Of a stretch of DNA of 17,038 nt, positions 1 to 7,219 are shown piece after piece (position 1 is the first letter of the stretch; each line of letters opens with the position of its first letter). The notes under the pieces are model-generated. The model worked only from the letters and a program-made list of their open reading frames with translations, was not told where the DNA came from and did not search any database. Both the position numbers and the translations under genes were made by a program. The stretch is taken from positions 1 through 17,038 of the forward strand of contig VXZL01000550.1 in assembly GCA_009845505.1 (NCBI GenBank). The letters run 5' to 3'. Source of the DNA: Candidatus Poribacteria bacterium (GTDB taxonomy: Bacteria; Poribacteria; WGA-4E; WGA-3G).

Positions 1-589
1 AGTGTAAAACATTTGTCTGATACGCCATTTTTAGGTATAACCTATTTGATTCATTCTTAACAATCCCACTACCCACTCTTGATGTATCCATGCTCTGATC
101 TGTTTTGCTGAGTTTCTTTAACCTCTTCTCCGCCCAATCTCCCATTGGGACCATAACTGCCTCTTGATACATGTTAAATTTCTTAGTTTTATTAAACTGC
201 AAACATCTTTCCCAAGCATCTCTGAATCGGTTTGGCCACTTGCCCGGATAGGAATTTTTCTTGTGCCAGACGAATTCTTCTGTCCACAACCAACCTTGCT
301 TTCTCATTTCAAGTATCAACTCAATAACATAAGTATGCCGTTCCCCATTAAGGGCTTGCTCTTTGATATTCAGGATGAATGTGCCAGATGGCTTAAGGAC
401 CCTTAAGAATTCCTCGGCTCGGGGTATAAACCAATCTACATATTCATCGGGCCGGATTCCGCCATAAGTTTTAGATCGGCGGTCTGCATAAGGTGGAGAG
501 GTCATAATCAGGTCGAATGAGTCGGTATCAAAATGGGTGAGTACCTCTAAGCAATCTCCAAGATAAAGGTCTGTTTTTATTCTTGTCAT
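1..589 (-). CDS. DNA methyltransferase (beta class, probably N4-cytosine), 3' part cut by window edge
   Basis: Reading from an ATG at 589 toward position 1 gives 196 uninterrupted codons with no stop, so the C-terminus lies outside the window. The N-terminus opens with 'TDLYLGDCLEVL', then the catalytic motif IV TSPPYAD at residues 30-36 after the acidic strand 'DSFDLIM'. Residues 108-116 (WHKKNSYPG) and 'RFRDAWERCLQFNKTKK' (121-137) match the motif VIII region seen in site-specific m4C/m6A methyltransferases. The order, with IV first, is that of the beta class; motifs X and I (FxGxG, SAM binding) are expected in the missing part. SPPY favours N4-cytosine over N6-adenine but does not prove it. 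An in-frame TGA upstream and no other ATG support this start; AAGGA lies about 11 nt upstream. A cognate restriction enzyme, if any, would be beyond the left edge. Target sequence cannot be read from the protein. Confidence 0.85.
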   Translation of the reverse strand, partial: MTRIKTDLYLGDCLEVLTHFDTDSFDLIMTSPPYADRRSKTYGGIRPDEYVDWFIPRAEEFLRVLKPSGTFILNIKEQALNGERHTYVIELILEMRKQGWLWTEEFVWHKKNSYPGKWPNRFRDAWERCLQFNKTKKFNMYQEAVMVPMGDWAEKRLKKLSKTDQSMDTSRVGSGIVKNESNRLYLKMAYQTNVLH

Positions 590-604
590 CGAACGATTAG
601 TCCT

Positions 605-617
605 TACGCGACGCGTA
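605..617. repeat. Perfect 6-bp inverted repeat with 1-nt centre in the methyltransferase leader
   Basis: TACGCG-A-CGCGTA lies 16-28 nt upstream of the methyltransferase ATG, downstream of its predicted promoter, so it would be in the 5' leader of the mRNA. It could be an operator, an RNA hairpin or a methylation target. The sequence alone does not decide. Confidence 0.5.
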
Positions 618-668
618 TTATGTTTTGGACATCAGCATACAAAATAGGGTTCTGAATTGCTGAAAATC

Positions 669-697
669 AGTATAGCATATTGTAGGAGCGTTGTCAA
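669..697 (-). promoter_or_regulatory. Near-consensus sigma70-type promoter for the DNA methyltransferase gene
   Basis: On the minus strand TTGACA (697-692) is followed by a 17-nt spacer and TATACT (674-669): a perfect -35, a 5/6 -10 and ideal spacing. Transcription would start near 662, leaving a leader of roughly 70 nt that contains the inverted repeat at 605-617. The cytochrome gene ends at 715 just upstream, so the methyltransferase has its own promoter. Confidence 0.65.
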
Positions 698-714
698 ATG
701 CATTTGGAAGGAGA

Positions 715-3414
715 TCAGGGGTTGGGTAGAGATTCATAACTATTCGTATGTTCGTGAATCCGTTGGCGTTCGAGATTAACGTTGGGGTCTGCACGCCGGG
801 GGATGCCTGTGATTGCATCGACGGATTCATCTGCCTTAAAGCGTAGATAGAGTTTCTGCGATTTCGCAGCAAGTGAAGGATTCTTAAGGGCGCGGTAGCA
901 GCGCATCATGTTGTAATGCGCGTCGAGATCTTCTGGGTCCACCGTGAGCGTTTTTTGGAATTCAGCCAACGCCGTTTCGTAGTTACGCTTCAAGAAGTAC
1001 ATACGTCCGAGCCTATTTCGGACACGGGTGTCGCGTGGAAATTGTGCAGCGGCATGTTGGAGATGTTCGATGGCTGTGTCGTAATCCCCATCCGCCTCTC
1101 GAATAAGGGCGTAGAAGTAGTGAACTTTGGCGCGGTGCGGGTTTTCAGGTGGCAGGGTCCGCTGGATTTCAAACGCTCTTTCAAGCATCGCTTCTGCACC
1201 TGGCATATCGCCTTCTTCAATTCGACAGCGGGCGATGTTCACCCACCCATCAAGATATGTCGGTTCTATCTCCGTCACCTTTGAAAACGCAATCTGTGCC
1301 GCTTTTAGATCGCCCTGTAGGAACAACCCAATGCCGTAATCGTTCCAGCGTTCGCGTATGTTTCCAAGTGTCGTAGGTGAAGAGGTAACACCTGCGACTT
1401 CAGCCGATGTGTCTGCTACTTTTAAGGTTGCTTCGGCAGATGCCATTGTAACAATCGGTAGGTTCGGGATTGCCTTGATTTTCCCGGCGACATCTGAGGT
1501 ATCACCCGTCCAGACCCATTTGCCATCGTCGTAGCCTTTACCCACCTGAAAATCGGTGTCTTCCGGGTCACGAACACCCGCATAAGCCCACTGTGTGTGC
1601 CACCAGTTGAACTTGCGGTAGTTAAGTTTCGCTTCAAGCGTCAAGATTTTCCCAGCATCCGATGGAATTTCGAGTCGATACCGGGCTGTATCCGCAGCAC
1701 CCGGTGGAATTGTGTTTGAATAGAGGACAGTCCGGGTTGCCCAAGCGTTCCGTTTATTAATGAGATTCCCGTGTTCATCAAGCATATACGCTCGGTAAAA
1801 ATGCGCGCTCGGATCAACGGGTCCATTTCCATCGGGTGCGGCGATTCTACCGTTCCAGAAGATGATCTTTCCATTCTCATCAGTGGCTTTCACTTCCAAC
1901 CAGATGTCGAAAGCATCAATCGTTCCGGCGGGAAACCGGTGTCCGACACCGCGTGTACGAACCACGACATCAACGCGCGGGCTTTCACCGCGTGTAACCT
2001 CAATCCCGTCGGTTGGGATCGGCGCACCGTTCGCAAAGAGATCTAATGTGACGGCTTCATTCTGCAAAAACTCCGTCACTGCCTTGAGCTGATCGGGATG
2101 CTGATTTACGAAAGGTAGTGCCGTGTTCGCAGCGGGGAATCGGTGGTTGTGAACCTTGCCGTTGATATTTCCTGCATCCTTGGAGTCAACGAGGGGCATG
2201 TGGCAATCAACACATTTCTTGGCTGTTTCGGGGTAATAGAAGGACAACGCCCCTTGGTGAGAGACACCACTTTTCTGCCACTGGTCATAGTCATTGAAGC
2301 CACGAAACCATCGAAAGTTGTTAACCGGTTCATCAAGATGGACTTTATGGCAAGTTGAACAGAACTCGGCGGTATTTTGCCGATGGAACGGCTTGAGGAA
2401 ACTCTTTTTATGGGGTTCTGGGTCAAGTCGTATGAGATAGTTGTGTAGATTACGGACAATCGGGTTATCGCTGGCAGCAATGTCGTGGAGCGGCGGATAT
2501 TTAATGACATACCCGCTGTTGCCCATCGTATCTTTGACCTTTTCAATAGAGTGGCACGCTGTGCAGGCGAGTCCGGCTTGTGCGGCAGGTGTATGGAGAT
2601 TCTCGCGAATCGGTCTGTCCATCACACCGTTGAGTAAGATCGCTGGGTCATGGCAGCCCCCGCACCATTTAGAGGGTTGAATGCCGTTAACCTCCTGCAT
2701 ATAGATAATTGACTTCCGGTACCACTGATTATTAAAAGAAGAGAAATGATGGGCAGATTCATTCCACTGCCGATAGATGTCGGGATGACACCCCTTCGTT
2801 GCACAAGTCTCCGATGTGAGAAAGAAATCAGTCGGAATCAGCCCACCTGTTTCTGTTTCAACGGATGCAGGGAAGAAGTGTCCGGTTGTGCCGCCGCCTT
2901 CCTCGTACATACTCGTCGGGGGTAGTGCTGGGTTTTCGACGAGATAAGTTTCGTTCGGCAGATAGTGCTGCGTGAGTCTCGCGCCAATCGGGAAAAGGAC
3001 GACACATATCAGGACGGCGATACCGACTTTTCTCAAGGATGTGGTAACGGGATCGTCTCTCAACAGGTGAATAGAAAAAAGAATACTACCTACACTGACA
3101 CTGATGATATGTGTAATAAGGAGCCAACGATAGGGGGTTATCGCCCCGACAATCATCAGATAACCGCCAGTGATAATACCGACGGTTATCCCGATAATCC
3201 CTATCCGTCCAAGAGTTGAGATTCGTCGAAACTGTTTATAGGCATAAATACTGAACGGGAGGATCAGCACAACACCGAGTCCAACGTGGAGCAGAACGTT
3301 GAAGATGTAAAAGAGCGTCGGTTCGCCGAAACTGAACAGATAGGCACTATTGAGTAGAAGAATGAGGAAGATAGATAAGGAAATTTTTTTCATTGTCTGA
3401 ATCAGGATTGACAA
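715..3414 (-). CDS. Membrane-anchored multiheme cytochrome c with C-terminal TPR repeats
   Basis: An 899-residue protein in three parts. The first ~150 residues are hydrophobic with about five predicted membrane segments (near 11-30, 34-58, 70-92, 97-118, 129-146). Next is a periplasmic cytochrome region with four CXXCH motifs at 251-255, 284-288, 352-356 and 401-405, plus an unusual CX4CH (CATKGCH) at 204-210. Scattered His residues, such as in 'NESAHHFSSF', could be distal ligands. A beta-rich stretch (~480-610, 'GVGHRFPAGTIDAFDIWLEV') links to four or five TPRs (~690-860). The cytochrome part resembles the c554/multiheme family; the electron donor and acceptor are unknown. The open frame starts at a TTG (3414) preceded by AGGA at 6 nt; an ATG at 3393 (Met8, 'MKKISLSIFLILLL') is an alternative without a clear ribosome site. 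The TTG is 3 nt past the dehydrogenase stop, so co-transcription is likely. Confidence 0.85.
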   Translation of the reverse strand: MSILIQTMKKISLSIFLILLLNSAYLFSFGEPTLFYIFNVLLHVGLGVVLILPFSIYAYKQFRRISTLGRIGIIGITVGIITGGYLMIVGAITPYRWLLITHIISVSVGSILFSIHLLRDDPVTTSLRKVGIAVLICVVLFPIGARLTQHYLPNETYLVENPALPPTSMYEEGGGTTGHFFPASVETETGGLIPTDFFLTSETCATKGCHPDIYRQWNESAHHFSSFNNQWYRKSIIYMQEVNGIQPSKWCGGCHDPAILLNGVMDRPIRENLHTPAAQAGLACTACHSIEKVKDTMGNSGYVIKYPPLHDIAASDNPIVRNLHNYLIRLDPEPHKKSFLKPFHRQNTAEFCSTCHKVHLDEPVNNFRWFRGFNDYDQWQKSGVSHQGALSFYYPETAKKCVDCHMPLVDSKDAGNINGKVHNHRFPAANTALPFVNQHPDQLKAVTEFLQNEAVTLDLFANGAPIPTDGIEVTRGESPRVDVVVRTRGVGHRFPAGTIDAFDIWLEVKATDENGKIIFWNGRIAAPDGNGPVDPSAHFYRAYMLDEHGNLINKRNAWATRTVLYSNTIPPGAADTARYRLEIPSDAGKILTLEAKLNYRKFNWWHTQWAYAGVRDPEDTDFQVGKGYDDGKWVWTGDTSDVAGKIKAIPNLPIVTMASAEATLKVADTSAEVAGVTSSPTTLGNIRERWNDYGIGLFLQGDLKAAQIAFSKVTEIEPTYLDGWVNIARCRIEEGDMPGAEAMLERAFEIQRTLPPENPHRAKVHYFYALIREADGDYDTAIEHLQHAAAQFPRDTRVRNRLGRMYFLKRNYETALAEFQKTLTVDPEDLDAHYNMMRCYRALKNPSLAAKSQKLYLRFKADESVDAITGIPRRADPNVNLERQRIHEHTNSYESLPNP

Positions 3415-3417
3415 GTA

Positions 3418-4167
3418 TTATCCTGCGGTGTAGCCGCCATCAATCGGCAGAGCGATGCCTGTAACAAACGCAGACTCATCGGAGGCGAGGTATAGCGCGC
3501 CGTAGGCGATTTCTTCAGGCTGCGCGAGTCGGCGCATCGGATGTCTATCCGCAAGTTTACGGTATTCCTCCGGCGTTTTGACAACCCCTGCGACTAACGG
3601 GGTCTCAACGAAACCCGGACAGATGCAGTTAATGCGGATGTTCTCCTCTGCATAATCGAGTGCCATCCCGCGTGTGAGGTTCGTCACACCTCCTTTGGAG
3701 GCGACGTAGGCTGCCCGGACATCTGCCCCAACAAGTCCGTAGATAGAGGAAAGATTAATAATAGAGCCACCGCCGTTTTTCCGCATTGCCGGAATCGCAG
3801 CCTTCGCACAGAGATAAACGCCTGTGAGGTTGACATCCAAGCAACGGTGCCAGTCTTCCTCTGGTAAATCAGCAACGGGGAGTCGCATCGCAATTCCGGC
3901 ACTACTGAGCAGAATATCCAGCTTGCCGTATGTGTTAACGGTCTCCGTTACCATCCGTTCGGTGTTATCTGAAATTGTGACATCCGTTTGGACGTAGATC
4001 GCTTCATTGCCTGCGTCGTGTATGTCTGTAACGGTCTGATTAGCACCGTTTTCATTAATGTCGGCGACAACCACCTTCGCGCCGTGTTCAGCAAATAAAA
4101 TTGCGGTGGCTTTTCCGATACCGGATGCACCACCGGTAATGATGGCTACTTTGTCTTTGAGTCGCAT
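3418..4167 (-). CDS. Short-chain dehydrogenase/reductase (NAD-type), possibly 2-keto-3-deoxy sugar acid dehydrogenase
   Basis: A 249-residue classical SDR, the usual family length. Visible motifs are the cofactor loop TGGASGIG (11-18), Asp36 in 'VVVADIN' (typical of NAD rather than NADP preference), SSAG (88-91, where NNAG is usual), Asn113, catalytic Ser141, and Tyr154-x-x-x-Lys158. The C-terminus 'VTGIALPIDGGYTAG' is standard. I chose the ATG at 4167; an upstream GTG at 4200 would add 11 residues overlapping the neighbour and is less family-like. The gene begins 11 nt after the FAH-family hydrolase stop, strongly suggesting one operon. SDR/FAH pairs act in non-phosphorylative fucose, rhamnose and related routes, where the SDR oxidises a 2-keto-3-deoxy acid to the 2,4-diketo acid. 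That substrate is inferred from context; the SDR fold and activity class are well supported. Confidence 0.9.
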   Translation of the reverse strand: MRLKDKVAIITGGASGIGKATAILFAEHGAKVVVADINENGANQTVTDIHDAGNEAIYVQTDVTISDNTERMVTETVNTYGKLDILLSSAGIAMRLPVADLPEEDWHRCLDVNLTGVYLCAKAAIPAMRKNGGGSIINLSSIYGLVGADVRAAYVASKGGVTNLTRGMALDYAEENIRINCICPGFVETPLVAGVVKTPEEYRKLADRHPMRRLAQPEEIAYGALYLASDESAFVTGIALPIDGGYTAG

Positions 4168-4178
4168 TTTTTGTTTTT

Positions 4179-5120
4179 TTAAAGCCCCTTTTCTGTCCAC
4201 GCCGCAGGATTCACTTCGGGTTCACCGATTCGGTTTCTGAGCATACCGAGGTTTTCAATTTCAAGTTCAATAACATCACCGGGTTGAATCCAGCGATCGA
4301 GTTCCCATCCACATCCTTTTCCGACGGTGCCAGAGCCTAAAAACTCGCCCGGATAGAGTGTCTCTGCTTGCGAGACAAACGAAATCATCTCTTCAAACGA
4401 GTAATACATATCCGAGGTATTCCCGTCCGCCCAGACTTCACCGTTAATTCTTGCAATCATTCGGAGGTTATAAGGGTCTCCAATTTCATCGGGTGTAACG
4501 AGGCAGGGTCCCATAATGTTGCTATTATCAAAATCCTTTCCTTTGGCGGGACCGAGTGCCATTGTCATGTGGCGAAATTGAATGTCGCGCGCGCTGATGT
4601 CGTTGTAAATGGTATAACCGGCAATATATTCGCTTGCTTCTTCTACCGGGATATTTTTGCCAATTTTGCCGATATAGACCCCCCACTCCAGTTCAAAATC
4701 GAGCTTTTGGGTGTAGTTGGGCCAGGTAACGACCGCCTCGTGTCCGGCGATAGAGGCTGGACTTGTGCTACCCCGGTAATAGTTGGGTAGTTTGAACCAT
4801 TCTGGGGAAATCTCTTTACCAGTGATACGCGCAGCGGCATCCATGTGGGTTTTGAATACACCGAAGTCTCGGAGGCTTGCCGGACGCGGGAACGGTGCGA
4901 GGAGCTGCACATCAGCAACAGCATAAATCGCCTCAGAGGCGTTCGCGCCGCCTTCAACCTGCGCAACGCGTTCACGTGCATCCGGGAGGCTATTCTGCTC
5001 AAAAAGTTGCGTCATATCTGGAGCGATTGCGGTGAGATCGACGATCCGATCATCGGCAATCCATGCCCCAATTTTCGCGGTGGTATCTGTCAGGTTGGTT
5101 TCAAAGGTAACAAGTTTCAT
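4179..5120 (-). CDS. Fumarylacetoacetate hydrolase (FAH) family protein
   Basis: A 313-residue FAH-family enzyme. The N-terminal ~70 residues form the small domain ('GAWIADDRIVDLTAI'), followed by the catalytic fold. Probable metal ligands are Glu143 and Glu145 in 'LDFELEWGVYIGKIG' and Asp174 in 'YNDISARD'. Lys195 in 'GKDFDNSNIMGP' and the closing 'GCGWELDRWIQPGDVIELEIENLG' segment are also typical. Family members cleave C-C bonds in 2,4-diketo acids or act as hydratases, decarboxylases or tautomerases on related compounds. With the adjacent dehydrogenase, hydrolysis of a 2,4-diketo-3-deoxy sugar acid to pyruvate plus a hydroxy acid is a reasonable guess, not shown. No signal peptide, so cytoplasmic. 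The start 'MKLVTFE' is the usual family beginning, with only a weak A-rich ribosome site. It is first in its operon, behind the promoter at 5175-5203. Confidence 0.9.
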   Translation of the reverse strand: MKLVTFETNLTDTTAKIGAWIADDRIVDLTAIAPDMTQLFEQNSLPDARERVAQVEGGANASEAIYAVADVQLLAPFPRPASLRDFGVFKTHMDAAARITGKEISPEWFKLPNYYRGSTSPASIAGHEAVVTWPNYTQKLDFELEWGVYIGKIGKNIPVEEASEYIAGYTIYNDISARDIQFRHMTMALGPAKGKDFDNSNIMGPCLVTPDEIGDPYNLRMIARINGEVWADGNTSDMYYSFEEMISFVSQAETLYPGEFLGSGTVGKGCGWELDRWIQPGDVIELEIENLGMLRNRIGEPEVNPAAWTEKGL

Positions 5121-5174
5121 AAGTATTCTTTTTAGATAGTTATGCCTCCCTGTTCAAATAGTTTTGCAATATTG

Positions 5175-5203
5175 ATTATACGACAGATGCATTTAGAAAT
5201 CAA
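5175..5203 (-). promoter_or_regulatory. Strong predicted promoter for the FAH-SDR(-cytochrome) operon
   Basis: Minus strand: TTGATT (5203-5198), 17-nt spacer, perfect TATAAT (5180-5175). Directly upstream of the -35, a run of six T, a G and six A at 5206-5218 gives an A/T-rich block where an UP element would sit. Predicted start near 5168, with a leader of about 48 nt before the ATG at 5120. Confidence 0.65.
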
Positions 5204-5278
5204 GATTTTTTGAAAAAACTGGTTGAGAGAAATAGACGGTGTCCACAGTTGTGTTATGAAAGACCTCTACGATTTTTC

Positions 5279-5307
5279 TTGCACCTATGCCCGGAGTATG
5301 GCATAAT
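5279..5307 (+). promoter_or_regulatory. Predicted promoter for the MNT-HEPN gene
   Basis: Plus strand: TTGCAC (5279-5284), 17-nt spacer, CATAAT (5302-5307). The -10 matches 5/6, the -35 only 3/6, with good spacing. It would start transcription about 60 nt before the ATG at 5375. It is divergent from the FAH promoter, about 100 bp away, so the two could share regulation. Confidence 0.45.
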
Positions 5308-5374
5308 TAGTGCTATAGTTCTACGTTTCTTACCCGTCCTGTTAGGGGTTACTGAGAAAGAATAGGGTGTGCGT

Positions 5375-6106
5375 ATGGTTACCCGACAAGAGATTCAAGC
5401 GACATGTGATGACATTGTGCGCGAGTTTTCACCGTTACAGGTTACGCTCTTTGGCTCTTATGCCTACGGGACCCCCAGGGAATACTCGGATGTCGATTTA
5501 TTGGTAGTGATGGAGATACCGAAATCGGAGACGCGTCGTCAGGAGACAGAAATCAAGGACCGTATTCCGCGCCCTTTTCGCTTGCATGTTCTCGTGCATT
5601 CGCCCGAAGAACTGGCGTATCGCCTCTCGTATAACGATTGGTTCCTGCACGAAATTACGGAAAAAGGCGAAGTGCTTTATGAATCGCCCAATTTTTTTCT
5701 CAAACCTCTGAAAAAGGAGCCGTGCGCTGTGAATCCGCTGACGTTAGAGTGGGTAGAAAAGGCTGAAGGCGACTATACTGTGGCACAACAATCTCAGCAG
5801 AGCCAGAATCCCGTAGATGATGTTATATGCTTCTTGGCACAACAATGTGTTGAGAAGTATCTAAAGGCGTGGTTGCAAGAGGCGAATATCCCATTTCCGA
5901 GGACACACGATTTAAAAGAATTATTGATGTTAATTGTCCCAACCATGCCCACTTGGCAAAGGTGGCAGACTGACTTTTCAAAACTGTCCGAACATGCGGT
6001 GGATCCTCGCTACCCGGGAAAATTCGAGACTGCAGCGGAAACCGCACATGCGATGGGTATCTGTGATGAAGTGCGTCAAGCTGTTCGTGAGCAGTTGAAA
6101 CTATAG
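5375..6106 (+). CDS. Fused nucleotidyltransferase (MNT) - HEPN domain protein
   Basis: The only confident plus-strand gene; 243 residues from the ATG at 5375, which has AGGG 7 nt upstream (a GTG at 5369 would add two residues). Residues ~1-105 are a minimal nucleotidyltransferase: the signature 'LFGSYAYGTPREYSDVDLLV' gives Gly27-Ser28 and Asp39-x-Asp41. By eye the third acidic residue, normally in an 'LDVVV' strand, is replaced by His71 ('RLHVLV'). Residues ~122-240 look like a HEPN domain ('WVEKAEGDYTVA', 'QQCVEKYLKAWL', 'FPRTHDLKELL', 'DPRYPG'); I do not see the RX4-6H RNase motif of HepT toxins. MNT and HEPN usually come from two adjacent genes, often toxin-antitoxin pairs; here they form one chain. 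The missing motifs make a classical toxin doubtful; it may be a regulatory or nucleotide-binding protein. Confidence 0.85.
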   Translation: MVTRQEIQATCDDIVREFSPLQVTLFGSYAYGTPREYSDVDLLVVMEIPKSETRRQETEIKDRIPRPFRLHVLVHSPEELAYRLSYNDWFLHEITEKGEVLYESPNFFLKPLKKEPCAVNPLTLEWVEKAEGDYTVAQQSQQSQNPVDDVICFLAQQCVEKYLKAWLQEANIPFPRTHDLKELLMLIVPTMPTWQRWQTDFSKLSEHAVDPRYPGKFETAAETAHAMGICDEVRQAVREQLKL

Positions 6107-6123
6107 TACAGTGACGACGGGCT

Positions 6124-7098
6124 TTATACCGTTAGGGAGAGGAACAACTCTTCTAATGACATCTCAGTCGTCTGCATTTCGAGGAGTTTCCATCCACGTC
6201 CGACAATGGTTTCTGCGACTTCCGCCCGAATGTCGGTTTTGAGTGTATAGTGAAGGTGAAAAGTCAGGGTGTCATCCGCCTGCGAAACGCCTTGCTCAAC
6301 CTGAATCACGTCTGGAATGTCCCCGAGTGCGGCGGAGACCTCATCAACTGGAGCCCCTGCGACCTCAACAGAAAGCGTTAGGGCTGGAACTTGTGAGTCC
6401 TCTGTATCATTAGAGCGAGCGTCGTTCTGTTTGGATACGGCACGCCCATTTTCCAATCGGACATCCCCAGTGATTTTTCCCCTGCTGATGATAATTAAGC
6501 GTTCGCACGTGAGACTCGCTTCAGGTAAAATGTGGGTGCTAAAGAGGATCGTTCGTTCTTTGCCGAGTGCTTTGATTAGCTCGCGGATTTCGACGATTTG
6601 GCGTGGATCTAACCCAGAAGTGGGTTCGTCGAGAATCAAAACATCTGGTTCATGAATAAGTGCCTGTGCCAAACCGACACGTTGCCGAAAACCGCGAGAC
6701 AATTGCCCAATGATCTGATGCCGACGCTCCGTAAGTCCACACGCTTCAACAGCTTTATCCAACTGACCTTTGATATGACTACGGGAAACGCCGCGGATCT
6801 TCGCCATGTACCTCAAGTACTTCGTCACAGTCATTTCCAGATAGAGCGGTACGTTTTCTGGGAGGTAACCGACGCGCTTGCGAACTTCTCTCGATGCTTT
6901 GAAAACATCATATCCTGCAACAGTAACGTTACCACTACTTGCCGGCATAAAGCAGGTGAGAATCCGCATTGTGGTGGTTTTGCCCGCACCGTTGGGCCCG
7001 AGAAAACCGACGATCTGTCCCTTGTCTACCTGAAAGGAGATGTCCTTGAGTGCTTGGAAGGGACCGTAATTCTTTGTAACATTTTGAACTTCAATCAT
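6124..7098 (-). CDS. ABC transporter ATP-binding protein (GldA/ABC-2 type)
   Basis: A 324-residue ATPase. Walker A GPNGAGKT (34-41), 'YLPEN' at the Q-loop position (78-82, Glu where Gln is common, as often in this group), signature LSRGF (133-137), Walker B VLILDE (153-158), D-loop SGLD (161-164) and switch His189 are all present, so it should hydrolyse ATP. Beyond residue ~212 there is a ~110-residue C-terminal domain with an acidic, low-complexity linker ('NDARSNDTEDSQ'). This architecture fits ABC-2 exporters and gliding-associated GldA-like ATPases, which normally sit beside one or two membrane permease genes. None is adjacent: the next gene downstream is the convergent MNT-HEPN gene 17 nt away, and upstream is a phosphoesterase. 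The permease must be elsewhere, or the protein serves another role. The transported substrate is unknown. Confidence 0.9.
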   Translation of the reverse strand: MIEVQNVTKNYGPFQALKDISFQVDKGQIVGFLGPNGAGKTTTMRILTCFMPASSGNVTVAGYDVFKASREVRKRVGYLPENVPLYLEMTVTKYLRYMAKIRGVSRSHIKGQLDKAVEACGLTERRHQIIGQLSRGFRQRVGLAQALIHEPDVLILDEPTSGLDPRQIVEIRELIKALGKERTILFSTHILPEASLTCERLIIISRGKITGDVRLENGRAVSKQNDARSNDTEDSQVPALTLSVEVAGAPVDEVSAALGDIPDVIQVEQGVSQADDTLTFHLHYTLKTDIRAEVAETIVGRGWKLLEMQTTEMSLEELFLSLTV

Positions 7099-7165
7099 TC
7101 TTTTAACCTGCCCCTGACGGGAGCTGTTAGGTGAAACTTGGCATTCACAACTTTTTCAAGAACCC

Positions 7166-7201
7166 GCATCGCGCCGATGTTGCGATGCTGCTCCCAGCAG
7201 C
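7166..7201. repeat. Two overlapping inverted repeats between the phosphoesterase and ABC genes
   Basis: GCATCGC (7166-7172) pairs with GCGATGC (7182-7188) across 9 nt. GCTGCT (7187-7192) pairs with AGCAGC (7196-7201) across CCC. Both are perfect; they share two bases, so they would be alternative hairpins. No T-run follows on the minus strand, so a simple intrinsic terminator is not supported. Confidence 0.5.
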
Positions 7202-7219
7202 TAAGGTCTTTCAAACCTT

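Noticed and set aside
164..406. Plus-strand open frame of 80 codons at the left end
   Set aside because: It is antisense to the methyltransferase, whose SPPY and WHKKN motifs are clear on the minus strand.
2106..2546. Minus-strand open frame of 146 codons inside the cytochrome gene
   Set aside because: It is a frame-shifted shadow of the heme-binding part of the cytochrome and has no domain signal or ribosome site.
4368..4790. Plus-strand open frame of 140 codons opposite the FAH gene
   Set aside because: Antisense shadow; the minus-strand FAH motifs are unambiguous.
6652..7134. Plus-strand open frame of 160 codons opposite the ABC ATPase
   Set aside because: Antisense shadow of a well-supported ATPase; no recognisable motif.
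7166..7201. Intrinsic terminator for the phosphoesterase gene
   Set aside because: Hairpins are present but no T-run follows on the minus strand.
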